A stretch of 64,000 nucleotides of DNA. Source: Rhizobium subbaraonis (GTDB lineage: Bacteria > Pseudomonadota > Alphaproteobacteria > Rhizobiales > Rhizobiaceae). The translations under genes were made by a program, and so were the position numbers. The stretch covers positions 124,001 through 188,000 of the forward strand of contig NZ_OBQD01000003.1 in assembly GCF_900220975.1 (NCBI RefSeq), written 5' to 3'. Shown here one piece after another: positions 54,303 to 63,101 of this stretch; position 1 is the stretch's first letter, and each line of letters starts with the position of its first letter. The notes under the pieces are model-generated. The model was not told the DNA's origin and made no database searches. It saw only the letters and a list, made by a program, of their open reading frames with translations.

Positions 54303-55535
54303 ATGTCGGTCTCGAAGAGTTCCAGCAAAGCCAAGGTCCGCCCCGTCGACGATGATTTCGTTCCCGAGGCGGCAGACGTTCAGCCGGCAGCGGAAGCGCC
54401 CCAGCCGGCCGGCCCGGCAAAGGCCGAGCCCGCGCCGCAGGGGCCTGCAGTGTCGGAAGCTTCCCCGCCCGCCAAGTCCGGCGGCAAGCGCTTTGTCCTG
54501 CCGGTGCTGCTGCTTGCGCTTCTCGCCGGCGGTGCCGCCTATGGCTACGAATGGTGGACGAACGGCCGCTTCATGGTCTCGACCGACGACGCCTATGTCC
54601 AGGGAGACATCGCGACGATCTCGCCGAAGGTGACGGGCTATGTCGCCCAGGTCAATGTCTCGGCCAACCAGTCGGTCAAGGCGGGCGACGTGCTCGTGAC
54701 GCTGGACGACGGTGACTATCGCAACGCGCTGGACCAGGCCAACGCGCAGATCGCGACCGCGAGGCTGTCGCTCGGCCGCATCGATGCGCAGATCGACGGC
54801 GCCAAGGCCTCGCTCACCCAGGCAGAAGCGCAGAAGGCTGCGCTTGAGGCGTCTGTTCGCGGCGCGGAGATCAACCAGGGCCGCGCCAGCACGCTGCAGT
54901 CGAAGTCGGTCGGAACGACCGCCGAACTCGACAGCGCCAATGTTGCGCTCGATCAGGCGAAAGCCAATCTGGCGGGCGGCGAGGCGACGATCGTCTCGGC
55001 CAGGGCGAACATCGCGCTGCTGGAAGCCCAGTACAGGGAGACCGAGGGTACGATCCGCACGCTCGAGCTGCAGCGCGACAAGGCCGCGCGCGACCTCGGC
55101 TTCACCGTCCTGAAGGCGCCCTATGACGGCGTCGTCGGCAACCGGTCCGTCCAGGTCGGCGATCTCGTTTCGCCGGGCCAGCGGCTGATGGCGCTGGTGC
55201 CGACGCGCGAGCTCTACATCGACGCCAACTTCAAGGAGACGCAGATCGCGCACCTGGTTCCCGGTTCGAAGGTCAACGTCCACGTGGACGCCTATGACGA
55301 CCATCCGATCCAGGCGACCGTGGAGTCGATCGCGCCCGCCTCCGGCTCGGTGTTCTCGCTGCTGCCGCCGGAAAATGCGACCGGCAACTTCACCAAGATC
55401 ATCCAGCGGGTGCCGGTGCGCATCGCGCTGCCGCAGGATGCGCTCGACAGCGGCCGCCTTCGGGCCGGCCTGAGCGTCGTCGTCGACGTCGATACCCGCA
55501 CGGCTCCAGAGGCAGGCACCGTTGCGGCAAAGTGA
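54303..55535 (+). CDS. emrA: EmrA/HlyD-family membrane fusion protein
   Basis: A 410-residue periplasmic adaptor. An unusually long cytoplasmic Pro/Ala/Glu-rich N-terminus precedes the single helix (FVLPVLLLALLAGGAAYGY). The lipoyl half starts STDDAYVQGDIATISPKVTG, a long coiled coil follows, and the second half has LKAPYDGVVGNRSVQVGD and GNFTKIIQRVPVRI. The start is uncertain: ATG 54303 (MSVSKSSSK) and ATG 54288 both lack a clear ribosome site. It works with the EmrB-type pump encoded 152 bases downstream, under the divergent TetR repressor. Confidence 0.93.
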   Translation: MSVSKSSSKAKVRPVDDDFVPEAADVQPAAEAPQPAGPAKAEPAPQGPAVSEASPPAKSGGKRFVLPVLLLALLAGGAAYGYEWWTNGRFMVSTDDAYVQGDIATISPKVTGYVAQVNVSANQSVKAGDVLVTLDDGDYRNALDQANAQIATARLSLGRIDAQIDGAKASLTQAEAQKAALEASVRGAEINQGRASTLQSKSVGTTAELDSANVALDQAKANLAGGEATIVSARANIALLEAQYRETEGTIRTLELQRDKAARDLGFTVLKAPYDGVVGNRSVQVGDLVSPGQRLMALVPTRELYIDANFKETQIAHLVPGSKVNVHVDAYDDHPIQATVESIAPASGSVFSLLPPENATGNFTKIIQRVPVRIALPQDALDSGRLRAGLSVVVDVDTRTAPEAGTVAAK

Positions 55536-55686
55536 ATGCTGCGCGCCCGCTTGGGCGTGCAGCATTCTCCCATCCGCTGCGCCGCCCAAAGGTTGCGCAG
55601 GTCGAAACTGAAGTCTTGAAACGGCGCATCCGCCCCTTCGGCATCCTTCCGGGTGCTGCGGCGATGCTGTGCCAGCGGAGCAGGGC

Positions 55687-57276
55687 ATGTCTGCCACCAC
55701 CACACTACCGGGCAAGGGCATAGCGCCCGCGACCCCGGCAGCCGAAACCATGGACCCGCGGCGGATGATCGCCTTCATCGCCATGGTGATCGGCATGTTC
55801 ATGGCGATCCTGGACATCCAGGTGGTGTCGGCGTCGCTTTCCGAAATCCAGGCGGGCCTCAGCGCCGGCTCGGACGAGATCGCCTGGGTCCAGACGGCCT
55901 ATCTGATCGCGGAAGTGATCATGATCCCGCTGTCGGGCACGCTCGCCCGGATCGTCTCGACCCGCTATCTCTTCGCCTTTTCCGCCGCCGGCTTCACGCT
56001 TGCCAGCATCCTGTGCGCCACCGCGACGAACATCGAGCAGATGATCGTCTACCGTGCCCTGCAGGGCTTCATCGGCGGCGGCATGATTCCCTCGGTGTTC
56101 GCCGCGGCGTTCACGATCTTCCCGCCCTCGAAGCGTAGCGTGGTGAACCCGATCATCGGCCTCATCGCGACGCTCGCCCCCACCATCGGCCCGACTGTCG
56201 GCGGCTATCTCAGCCATGCCTTTTCCTGGCACTGGCTGTTTCTGATCAACGTCATTCCCGGCATCATCGTGACGGTGGTCGCATGGAACTTCATCGATTT
56301 CGACAAGCCCGAGATGTCGCTCTTGAAGAGGTTCGACTGGATGGGCCTGGCGGCAATGGCTGTGTTCCTGGGTTCGCTGGAATATGTGCTGGAGGAGGGC
56401 AACGCCAACGACTGGTTCAATGACGAACACATCGTCATGGGCGCCATCGCCTGCGCAATTGGGGCTGCGCTGTTCTTCTTCCGCGCCTTCAGGGTGGAAT
56501 TCCCCGTGGTCGATCTCAGGGCGTTCGCAGACCGAAACTTCGCGTTCGGCTCGATGTTCTCCTTCATCATGGGCATAGGCCTCTACGGTCTGACCTACCT
56601 CTACCCGGTCTATCTCGGTCGCATTCGCGGCTACGATTCGCTGATGATCGGCGAGACGATGTTCGTTTCGGGGCTGGCGATGTTCTTCACCGCGCCCGTC
56701 GCCGGAATCCTGTCCGCCAAGCTCGATCCGCGCGTGATGATGTCGGTTGGATTCATCTCCTTCGGCGCCGGTACCTACATCATGACCGGGCTGACCGCGG
56801 ACTGGGACTTCTACGAGCTGTTCATCCCGCAGATCCTGCGCGGCGTCGGCCTGATGCTCTGCATGGTGCCGATCAACAATATCGCGCTCGGAACCCTGCC
56901 GCCGGCGCGCGTACGCAACGCTTCGGGCCTCTACAACCTGACCCGAAACCTCGGCGGCGCCGTCGGCCTTGCGATCATCAACCTGCTTTTGACGACGCGC
57001 CAGGACGTGCACTACATGCGCCTGCGCGAGCACGTCAACTGGGGCAGTCCGGAAGCCGTCGAGCGGCTCAGCGACATGGCGGCCAATTACACGGCGCACG
57101 GACTGGACGGCGCGACCGCGGCGATCAAGCAGTTGGTCGGGCTGGTGCAGCGCGAGGCGATGATTATGGCCTTCAGCGACGTGTTCATGTTCCTGACGGT
57201 GCTGTTTGCCGGCATGCTCTTCTGCGTGGTGCTGATCAAGAAGCCGCAGGCAAACGCCGGCGGCGGCGGCCATTGA
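55687..57276 (+). CDS. emrB: EmrB/QacA-type (DHA2) multidrug MFS transporter
   Basis: A 529-residue pump with fourteen predicted helices, the DHA2 size. The first helix region is MIAFIAMVIGMFMAILDIQVV, the family motif, with SDEIAWVQTAYLIAEVIMIPL and the later GFIGGGMIPSVFAAAF. It exports drugs or toxic amphiphiles using the proton gradient. ATG 55687 follows GGAGCAGGGC; an in-frame ATG at 55669 is an alternative. A tripartite pump with EmrA and an outer-membrane factor encoded elsewhere. Confidence 0.95.
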   Translation: MSATTTLPGKGIAPATPAAETMDPRRMIAFIAMVIGMFMAILDIQVVSASLSEIQAGLSAGSDEIAWVQTAYLIAEVIMIPLSGTLARIVSTRYLFAFSAAGFTLASILCATATNIEQMIVYRALQGFIGGGMIPSVFAAAFTIFPPSKRSVVNPIIGLIATLAPTIGPTVGGYLSHAFSWHWLFLINVIPGIIVTVVAWNFIDFDKPEMSLLKRFDWMGLAAMAVFLGSLEYVLEEGNANDWFNDEHIVMGAIACAIGAALFFFRAFRVEFPVVDLRAFADRNFAFGSMFSFIMGIGLYGLTYLYPVYLGRIRGYDSLMIGETMFVSGLAMFFTAPVAGILSAKLDPRVMMSVGFISFGAGTYIMTGLTADWDFYELFIPQILRGVGLMLCMVPINNIALGTLPPARVRNASGLYNLTRNLGGAVGLAIINLLLTTRQDVHYMRLREHVNWGSPEAVERLSDMAANYTAHGLDGATAAIKQLVGLVQREAMIMAFSDVFMFLTVLFAGMLFCVVLIKKPQANAGGGGH

Positions 57277-57356
57277 TGCTTGCCGGCGCGCGGGACTGTA
57301 CCTGCGCGCGACTTCGGGTAGGATGCCAGCCGCGAGCATGACGATCCGGTGAAGGC

Positions 57357-58517
57357 ATGGCATCTTATCCACCCCCTGTTTTCTCCCGCCGCATCCTCCT
57401 TGGCACGGCTGCCGGGCTGGGTGCGGCCAGCCTCTTGCGCGGCGTACCCGGAAGCGCCCAGACGCAAGACCAGATGCAGCCCACAGCCCTGCCCGCAAGG
57501 CCCAGGATCGACGCGACCTTCATCTTCGCCGCCGATGTGCATGCCTGCCTGGTCACCGCGGACGCGTTGAGCCCCAATTGCGAGGCGGAAGGCAAGACCG
57601 ATGCAAACCTCGTGCGCCACGTGCGCGCGCTCAACGCGCTGGAGGAGAAGGACTGGCCGAAGGCGATCGACGGCGTGCCGACCGGCCTGGAAAGCGCCGG
57701 CAAGCCGATCGGCCGACCGCTTGGCGTCGTCATGGGCGGCGACATGACCGATGACGGCGGCGGTCAGCTGAAGCTGCCGGGCGAGGGGTGGCAGTTGCAG
57801 CAGTTCGCCAACCGCTACCGTCAGGGCGGCGCGCCGGGGCAGCTCCGCTTTCCCGTCTATGCGGGCCTTGGAAACCACGATCTCGATCAGGACGGCGTGC
57901 CGCCCCATACCGATTTCTATCGGCGGGAAATGCGCGACTACGTGGAAATGAACCACCGCAGCTCGGTGTTCTACAAGCCGCCGGTGCCGGTGACGAACTT
58001 CCACGTCGCCTCCGACAATTACTCGTGGGACTGGGGCGGCTTGCATCTGGTGCAGTTGCAGCGCTTCGGCGGCGACCAGACGAAAAACGCGATCAGCGGC
58101 CTCGCCTGGCTGAAGGACGACCTTGCGACCTATGCCGCGGACGGACGCCCGGTCGTTCTGTTCCAGCACTACGGATGGGATCCGTTCTCGCTCGAAAAAT
58201 GGGATCCCGCGGCCCACACCTTCGACGATCACGGAGCCGGCGCGGCTCACTGGTGGAGCGAGGACGACCGGCAGGCGCTGCTTGCGACGATCGCGGGATA
58301 CAACGTCGTCGCCGTCTTCCACGGCCACGAACATCCGACGCCGATGATCTACCGCGCCGAAGGGCTCGACCTCGTCAAGCCGGTCGCCTCCTATATGGGC
58401 GGCTTCGCCGTCGCCCGCGTGCGGGACCACCTGTTCGAGGTGGTGCTGGGAAGGGCCTATGGCGACCGCGGCGAGGTCGTCTTCACTCATGCCTTCAGCA
58501 AGCCGTTGACCGGCTGA
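57357..58517 (+). CDS. Tat-exported metallophosphoesterase
   Basis: A 386-residue calcineurin-like phosphoesterase. The N-terminus has a twin-arginine signal (FSRRILLGTAAGLGAASLL) that predicts export in folded form. The five metal-site blocks are visible: FAADVHA, VVMGGDMTD, GLGNHDLD, LFQHYG and VFHGHEH. It would hydrolyse phosphomonoesters or diesters in the periplasm. An Asp/Gly-rich loop (TDDGGGQLKLPGEGWQ) lies between the second and third blocks. It starts 80 bases after emrB on the same strand, without an obvious functional link. Confidence 0.9.
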   Translation: MASYPPPVFSRRILLGTAAGLGAASLLRGVPGSAQTQDQMQPTALPARPRIDATFIFAADVHACLVTADALSPNCEAEGKTDANLVRHVRALNALEEKDWPKAIDGVPTGLESAGKPIGRPLGVVMGGDMTDDGGGQLKLPGEGWQLQQFANRYRQGGAPGQLRFPVYAGLGNHDLDQDGVPPHTDFYRREMRDYVEMNHRSSVFYKPPVPVTNFHVASDNYSWDWGGLHLVQLQRFGGDQTKNAISGLAWLKDDLATYAADGRPVVLFQHYGWDPFSLEKWDPAAHTFDDHGAGAAHWWSEDDRQALLATIAGYNVVAVFHGHEHPTPMIYRAEGLDLVKPVASYMGGFAVARVRDHLFEVVLGRAYGDRGEVVFTHAFSKPLTG

Positions 58518-58555
58518 AACAGGCGGCAGAGCCGCCGCCGCATGCCACCAGCCAC

Positions 58556-58579
58556 TTTTTGATTTACGTACATCAAAAA
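58556..58579. promoter_or_regulatory. LacI-type operator of the xylose genes, 24-bp palindrome
   Basis: Eleven of twelve pairs are symmetric about a central CG; the core is GATTTACGTACATC and the flanks are runs of T and A. It lies 30 bases upstream of the LacI-type gene that leads the xylose genes, so it probably controls that operon and autoregulates the repressor. Confidence 0.8.
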
Positions 58580-58608
58580 AGCCGCTAAAGGTCGCCGCGG
58601 AGGAATTC

Positions 58609-59673
58609 ATGCGACCGACGGTTCACGACATCGCCGCCAGCGCGGGCGTCAGCCTTGCGACGGTTGACCGGGTGCTCAACGCCCGGCCCGGCGTGCGCGC
58701 GGTCACGCGCGCCAAGGTCGAGGCTGCGATCGAGCGCCTCGGTTACGTCCGTGACGTGGCGGCCGCCAACCTTGCCAAGGGGCGGATCTATCCGCTGGTC
58801 TTCATCATCCCCGAGGGCGAAAACCCGTTCATGCGCGGGCTCGAGGCCGAGGTCCGGCAGGCGATGGACCGCGTGACGTTCGATCGCACCAGCATCTCCG
58901 TCGTCAACGTGCCGCCCTTCGACGCCCACGCGCTGGCGGCGGCGATCGATGCGGCCGTCGCGGGCGAAGTGGCGGGCATTGCCGCCGTCGCCGTCGATGC
59001 GCCCGAAGTCGTTGACGCGATCGACCGTGCGCATGCCGAAGGCGTCGCCTTCGTGACGCTGGTGTCCGACCTCGCCTCTTCAAGGCGCGACCATTTCTGC
59101 GGGGTCGACAACGTTGCCGCCGGCCGCACGGCGGGTTCGCTGATGGCCCGTTTTCTGGGCGACAGGGAGGGGCCGGTCGCAGTCCTCGCCGGCTCGATGC
59201 GGGTGCGCGACCATAGCGAGCGCCTTTCCGGATTCTCCGCGGTGATGGCTGAAGCGGGGTGCGGCCGGCATGTTCTCGACGTGCTGGAGGGGCAGGATGA
59301 TCCGGTGCGTGCGCGTGCGCTTGTCGCCCGCTGCCTCGCCGAATTTCCGGGGCTTGCCGGCATCTACAGCCTTGGCGCCGGCAATGCCGGCCTTGTTGCC
59401 GCACTCGAGGCGGCCGGCCGGCCCGGGCTTTGCGTCATCGCGCACGAATTGACGCCCCCGACGCGGGCGGGGCTCGAAAGCGGTATCGTCGACGCCGTGC
59501 TGCACCAGGACGCCGGCCACGAGGTGCGCAGCGCCATCCGCGTGCTGCGCGCCAAGGCCGACGGCATGAAGCCCGTCGCCGCGCAGGAGCGCATCAGGAT
59601 CGACATCTTCATCAAGGAGAACCTGCCGCCGCCGGATCCGGAGACGGGCACGGCGCTGGCAGGCGAAGGCTAG
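58609..59673 (+). CDS. LacI-family regulator leading the xylose operon
   Basis: A 354-residue LacI repressor: helix-turn-helix TVHDIAASAGVSLATVDRVLN, hinge VAAANLAKGRIYPLVFII, and an effector domain like the ribose/xylose-type periplasmic binding proteins. It precedes xylB by nine bases on the same strand and its promoter contains a 24-bp palindrome with central CG. Xylose or xylulose would be the expected inducer. A GGAGG lies seven bases before ATG 58609. The final residues are an unstructured Pro/Gly-rich tail. Confidence 0.92.
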   Translation: MRPTVHDIAASAGVSLATVDRVLNARPGVRAVTRAKVEAAIERLGYVRDVAAANLAKGRIYPLVFIIPEGENPFMRGLEAEVRQAMDRVTFDRTSISVVNVPPFDAHALAAAIDAAVAGEVAGIAAVAVDAPEVVDAIDRAHAEGVAFVTLVSDLASSRRDHFCGVDNVAAGRTAGSLMARFLGDREGPVAVLAGSMRVRDHSERLSGFSAVMAEAGCGRHVLDVLEGQDDPVRARALVARCLAEFPGLAGIYSLGAGNAGLVAALEAAGRPGLCVIAHELTPPTRAGLESGIVDAVLHQDAGHEVRSAIRVLRAKADGMKPVAAQERIRIDIFIKENLPPPDPETGTALAGEG

Positions 59674-59682
59674 GAGGAGCCC

Positions 59683-61137
59683 ATGTATCTCGGAATCGAT
59701 CTCGGCACGTCGGGCGTCAAGGCGATGCTGATGGACGCCGACCAGCGGATCGTCGGCTCGGCGAGCGGCGCGCTGGAGGTTTCCCGCCCGCACCCCGGCT
59801 GGTCGGAGCAGGACCCCGCCGACTGGATCGCGGCGACCACCGAAGCGCTCGACGCGCTGAGAGCAGCGCATCCGGCCGAACTGGCCGCCGTGCGCGGCAT
59901 CGGCCTTTCGGGGCAGATGCACGGCGCGACCCTGCTCGACGCCGCCGATGGCGTATTGCGCCCCTGCATCCTTTGGAACGACACCCGCAGCCACGGCGAG
60001 GCCGCGGCGCTGGACGCCGATCCGCGCTTTCGCGCGATCACCGGCAACATCGTCTTTCCGGGCTTCACCGCGCCGAAGCTCGCCTGGGTAAAGAACAACG
60101 AGCCGGAAATCTTTGCGAAAGTCCGCTGGGTTCTGCTGCCGAAGGATTACCTGCGCCTCTGGCTGACCGGCGAACACCTGTCGGAAATGTCGGATTCGGC
60201 GGGTACCTCCTGGCTCGATACCGGTGCGCGGACCTGGTCTGCCGCACTTCTGGCGGCGACCGAGCTTGAGGAGCGGCAGATGCCGCGCCTCGTCGAGGGG
60301 ACGGACCGTGCAGGAACGCTGCGTCAGGAACTCGCCGCTCGCTTCGGCCTCGGCGATGGCGTCGTTGTTGCCGGCGGGGCGGGGGACAATGCCGCGTCCG
60401 CCTGCGGCATGGGAACGGTCAGCGATGGTGCGGCCTTCGTGTCGCTCGGCACTTCGGGCGTGCTTTTTGCTGCAAACGGCAGCTACCTGCCAAACCCGCA
60501 AAGCGCCGTTCACGCCTTCTGCCACGCGCTGCCGGACACCTGGCACCAGATGGGCGTGATCCTGTCGGCGACGGATGCGCTCAACTGGCATTCGCGCGTC
60601 ACGGGCGTGAGCGCCGCCGAGCTTACGGCGGCACTCGGCGGGTCGTTGAAGGCGCCGACGGGCGTCACCTTCCTTCCCTACCTCTCCGGCGAGCGCACGC
60701 CGCACAACGACGCTTCCATCCGGGGCGCCTTCGTCGGCCTCGGCCACGAGAGCGACCGCGCCGTCCTGACTCAAGCCGTGCTCGAAGGAGTCTCCTTTGC
60801 GATCCGTGACAGTCTGGAGGCCCTTCGCCTCGCCGGCACACAGCTGACCCGTGTCACCGCGATCGGCGGCGGATCGCGTTCGCGCTACTGGCTGCAGTCG
60901 ATCGCAACCGCGCTGTCGCTGCCGGTGGATGTTCCGGCCGACGGCGATTTCGGCGCCGCCTTCGGTGCGGCGCGGCTCGGCCTGATCGCGGCGACAGGGG
61001 CCGACCCGGTTTCCGTCTGCACCGCGCCTGTGACGGCGGAGACGATCGAGCCGGTGCCCGCGCTGGCCGCTGCCTATGAGGAGGCCTATGGCCGCTATCG
61101 CCGGCTTTATCCGGCGATCCGCGATGCGGTGAACTAA
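59683..61137 (+). CDS. xylB: Xylulokinase
   Basis: A 484-residue FGGY-family kinase that phosphorylates D-xylulose to xylulose 5-phosphate. It opens [17 protein letters not shown] (ATP phosphate loop), has [13 protein letters not shown] with the xylulose-contacting [11 protein letters not shown], and the family signature region near [16 protein letters not shown]. The second ATP site includes [19 protein letters not shown] is seven bases before the ATG. It lies between the LacI gene and, after a repeat, xylA. Confidence 0.96.
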   Translation: MYLGIDLGTSGVKAMLMDADQRIVGSASGALEVSRPHPGWSEQDPADWIAATTEALDALRAAHPAELAAVRGIGLSGQMHGATLLDAADGVLRPCILWNDTRSHGEAAALDADPRFRAITGNIVFPGFTAPKLAWVKNNEPEIFAKVRWVLLPKDYLRLWLTGEHLSEMSDSAGTSWLDTGARTWSAALLAATELEERQMPRLVEGTDRAGTLRQELAARFGLGDGVVVAGGAGDNAASACGMGTVSDGAAFVSLGTSGVLFAANGSYLPNPQSAVHAFCHALPDTWHQMGVILSATDALNWHSRVTGVSAAELTAALGGSLKAPTGVTFLPYLSGERTPHNDASIRGAFVGLGHESDRAVLTQAVLEGVSFAIRDSLEALRLAGTQLTRVTAIGGGSRSRYWLQSIATALSLPVDVPADGDFGAAFGAARLGLIAATGADPVSVCTAPVTAETIEPVPALAAAYEEAYGRYRRLYPAIRDAVN

Positions 61138-61143
61138 CTGCCG

Positions 61144-61254
61144 GCCCTTCACCCTGGCCCTGTTCCCTCATTCGCGGAGAGGGAAGGGAAACGCCGCGGC
61201 AATCTCCCTTTTCACCGTTCGCGGGGAGAGGGGGCTGGCAGGCGGATGAGGGGG
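61144..61254. repeat. Rhizobial-type intergenic palindromic repeat, copy 4
   Basis: A divergent copy ending GGCTGGCAGGCGGATGAGGG, matching copies 2 and 3 at most bases. The left end CCCTTCACCCTGGCCCTGTT resembles the CCCCTCACCCTGA start of copy 2. It lies between xylB and xylA, which are otherwise a normal operon. Confidence 0.75.
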
Positions 61255-61298
61255 CGGATGCCCAACGAGCAACCTATCCATCCAAGGAGGAAATACCC

Positions 61299-62609
61299 AT
61301 GAGCACCGGATTTTTCGGCGATATCGGCAAGATTAAGTACGAAGGCCCCGACAGCACCAATCCGCTCGCCTTCCGCCACTACAACAAGGACGAGGTGGTG
61401 CTCGGCAAGCGGATGGAGGACCATCTGCGCTTTGCCGTCGCCTACTGGCACACCTTCGTCTGGCCGGGCGGTGACCCCTTCGGCGGGCAGACTTTCCTGC
61501 GGCCCTGGTTCGACGATTCGATGAAGGCCGCGAAGCTGAAGGCCGACGTCGCGTTCGAATTCTTCCAGCTTCTCGACGTGCCGTTCTACTGCTTCCACGA
61601 CGCCGACGTCCGCCCCGAGGGCAAGACGTTCGCCGAGAACACGAAGAACCTCAACGAGATCGTCGATCACTTCGAAAAGAAGCAGGCCGAGACCGGCGTC
61701 AACCTGCTCTGGGGCACGGCCAACCTGTTCTCCAACCGCCGCTACATGGGCGGCGCCGCCACCAACCCGGATCCGGATGTCTTCGCCTTTGCTGCTGCGA
61801 CGGTGAAGACCTGCATCGACGCAACGCAGCGCCTCGGCGGACAGAACTACGTGCTGTGGGGCGGGCGCGAGGGCTATGAAACGCTGCTCAACACCGATAT
61901 CGGTCGTGAGCTTGACCAACTCGGCCGCTTCGTCAACCTCGTCGTCGAATACAAGCACAAGATCGGCTTCAAGGGCGCAATCCTGATCGAACCGAAGCCG
62001 CAGGAGCCGACCAAGCACCAGTACGACTTCGACGTCGCCACCGTCTACGGCTTCCTGAAGAAGTATGGGCTGGAGAACGAGGTCAAGGTCAACATCGAAC
62101 AGGGCCATGCGATCCTGGCCAACCACTCCTTCGAGCATGAACTGGCGCTGGCGAACGCGCTCGGCATCTTCGGCTCGATCGACATGAACCGCAACGACTA
62201 CCAGTCCGGCTGGGATACCGACCAGTTCCCCAACAACGTGCCGGAGATGGCGCTGGCCTTCTACCAGGTGCTGGCCGGCGGCGGCTTCACCACCGGCGGC
62301 ACCAATTTCGACGCCAAGCTGCGCCGCCAGTCGATCGATCCGGAAGACCTGCTGATCGGCCACATCGGCGGCATGGACTGCTGCGCCCGCGGCCTGAAGG
62401 CAGCGGCAAGGATGCTGGAGGACAAGGCCCTGTCGAAGCCGCTGGAAGATCGCTATGCCGGCTGGAACGCTGCCGAGGCGAAGAAGATGCTTTCCGGCGG
62501 CTACTCGCTGGAAGAGATCGCCGCACGTGTGGAGCACGAGAACGTCAATCCGGAGCCGAAGTCCGGTCGCCAGGAATATTTGGAGAACGTGGTCAACCGC
62601 TACGTCTGA
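61299..62609 (+). CDS. xylA: Xylose isomerase
   Basis: A 436-residue class II xylose isomerase that converts D-xylose to D-xylulose. The catalytic His/Asp are in [11 protein letters not shown], the metal-binding Glu in [24 protein letters not shown] carries the second Glu and His, and [19 protein letters not shown] supplies metal-binding Asp. AAGGAGGAA precedes ATG 61299 by eight bases. With xylB it feeds the pentose phosphate pathway. No xylose importer lies in the visible part of the locus. Confidence 0.97.
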   Translation: MSTGFFGDIGKIKYEGPDSTNPLAFRHYNKDEVVLGKRMEDHLRFAVAYWHTFVWPGGDPFGGQTFLRPWFDDSMKAAKLKADVAFEFFQLLDVPFYCFHDADVRPEGKTFAENTKNLNEIVDHFEKKQAETGVNLLWGTANLFSNRRYMGGAATNPDPDVFAFAAATVKTCIDATQRLGGQNYVLWGGREGYETLLNTDIGRELDQLGRFVNLVVEYKHKIGFKGAILIEPKPQEPTKHQYDFDVATVYGFLKKYGLENEVKVNIEQGHAILANHSFEHELALANALGIFGSIDMNRNDYQSGWDTDQFPNNVPEMALAFYQVLAGGGFTTGGTNFDAKLRRQSIDPEDLLIGHIGGMDCCARGLKAAARMLEDKALSKPLEDRYAGWNAAEAKKMLSGGYSLEEIAARVEHENVNPEPKSGRQEYLENVVNRYV

Positions 62610-62633
62610 GGCGCTTTCCAACGGATAGGAACG

Positions 62634-62657
62634 GCCGCGGCGCGCGAGCGCCGCGGT
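62634..62657. terminator. GC-rich hairpin downstream of xylA
   Basis: A stem of nine GC-rich pairs plus one G-T pair (62634-62643 with 62648-62657) and a 4-base loop, 25 bases past the xylA stop. No T-run follows, so a factor-independent terminator is uncertain. Confidence 0.35.
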
Positions 62658-62795
62658 CACTTAGCCGACGCCTTCGTCGATTGCCGGCTGCCACAACGCG
62701 GTCGCGCGCTGTTTGGCTGTATCTGTGCCGCCCAGAGTTGAAGGGCGCGCCGGCTGCCCTACTCTCTTGAGTGCAGAGCAAGCCAGGAGGGCGCA

Positions 62796-63047
62796 ATGGA
62801 AAACACAGGTATCGGCTGGATCGCAGCCATCATCATCGGGGGGATCGCCGGCTGGCTGGCCGAGAGGTTCATGAAGTCCGAGATGGGCGTGCTCATGAAT
62901 ATCGTCCTGGGGATCGTCGGCGCCTTCGTCGCCAATCTCATTCTCAGTCTTCTCGGCGTATCCCTTGGGGGCTGGCTCGGCTACCTGATCGCCGGCTTCA
63001 TCGGCGCCTGCATCCTCATCGCCGTCGCCAGGGCGATCAGGCGATAG
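62796..63047 (+). CDS. GlsB/YeaQ/YmgE-family small membrane protein
   Basis: An 83-residue protein with three hydrophobic helices and repeated glycines (GWIAAIIIGGIAGWLAERFM, MNIVLGIVGAFVANLIL, GWLGYLIAGFIGACILIAVA). It ends with a basic ARAIRR. The family is a common stress-associated membrane protein (transglycosylase-associated protein) of unknown action. AGGAGGGCGCA precedes the ATG. It stands alone between xylA and a convergent LacI gene. Confidence 0.93.
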   Translation: MENTGIGWIAAIIIGGIAGWLAERFMKSEMGVLMNIVLGIVGAFVANLILSLLGVSLGGWLGYLIAGFIGACILIAVARAIRR

Positions 63048-63101
63048 GCTATTTCTGTTGACGGATTGTCCGAAGCCGAAGCGATACCGCTTCTGGAAAC
63101 C

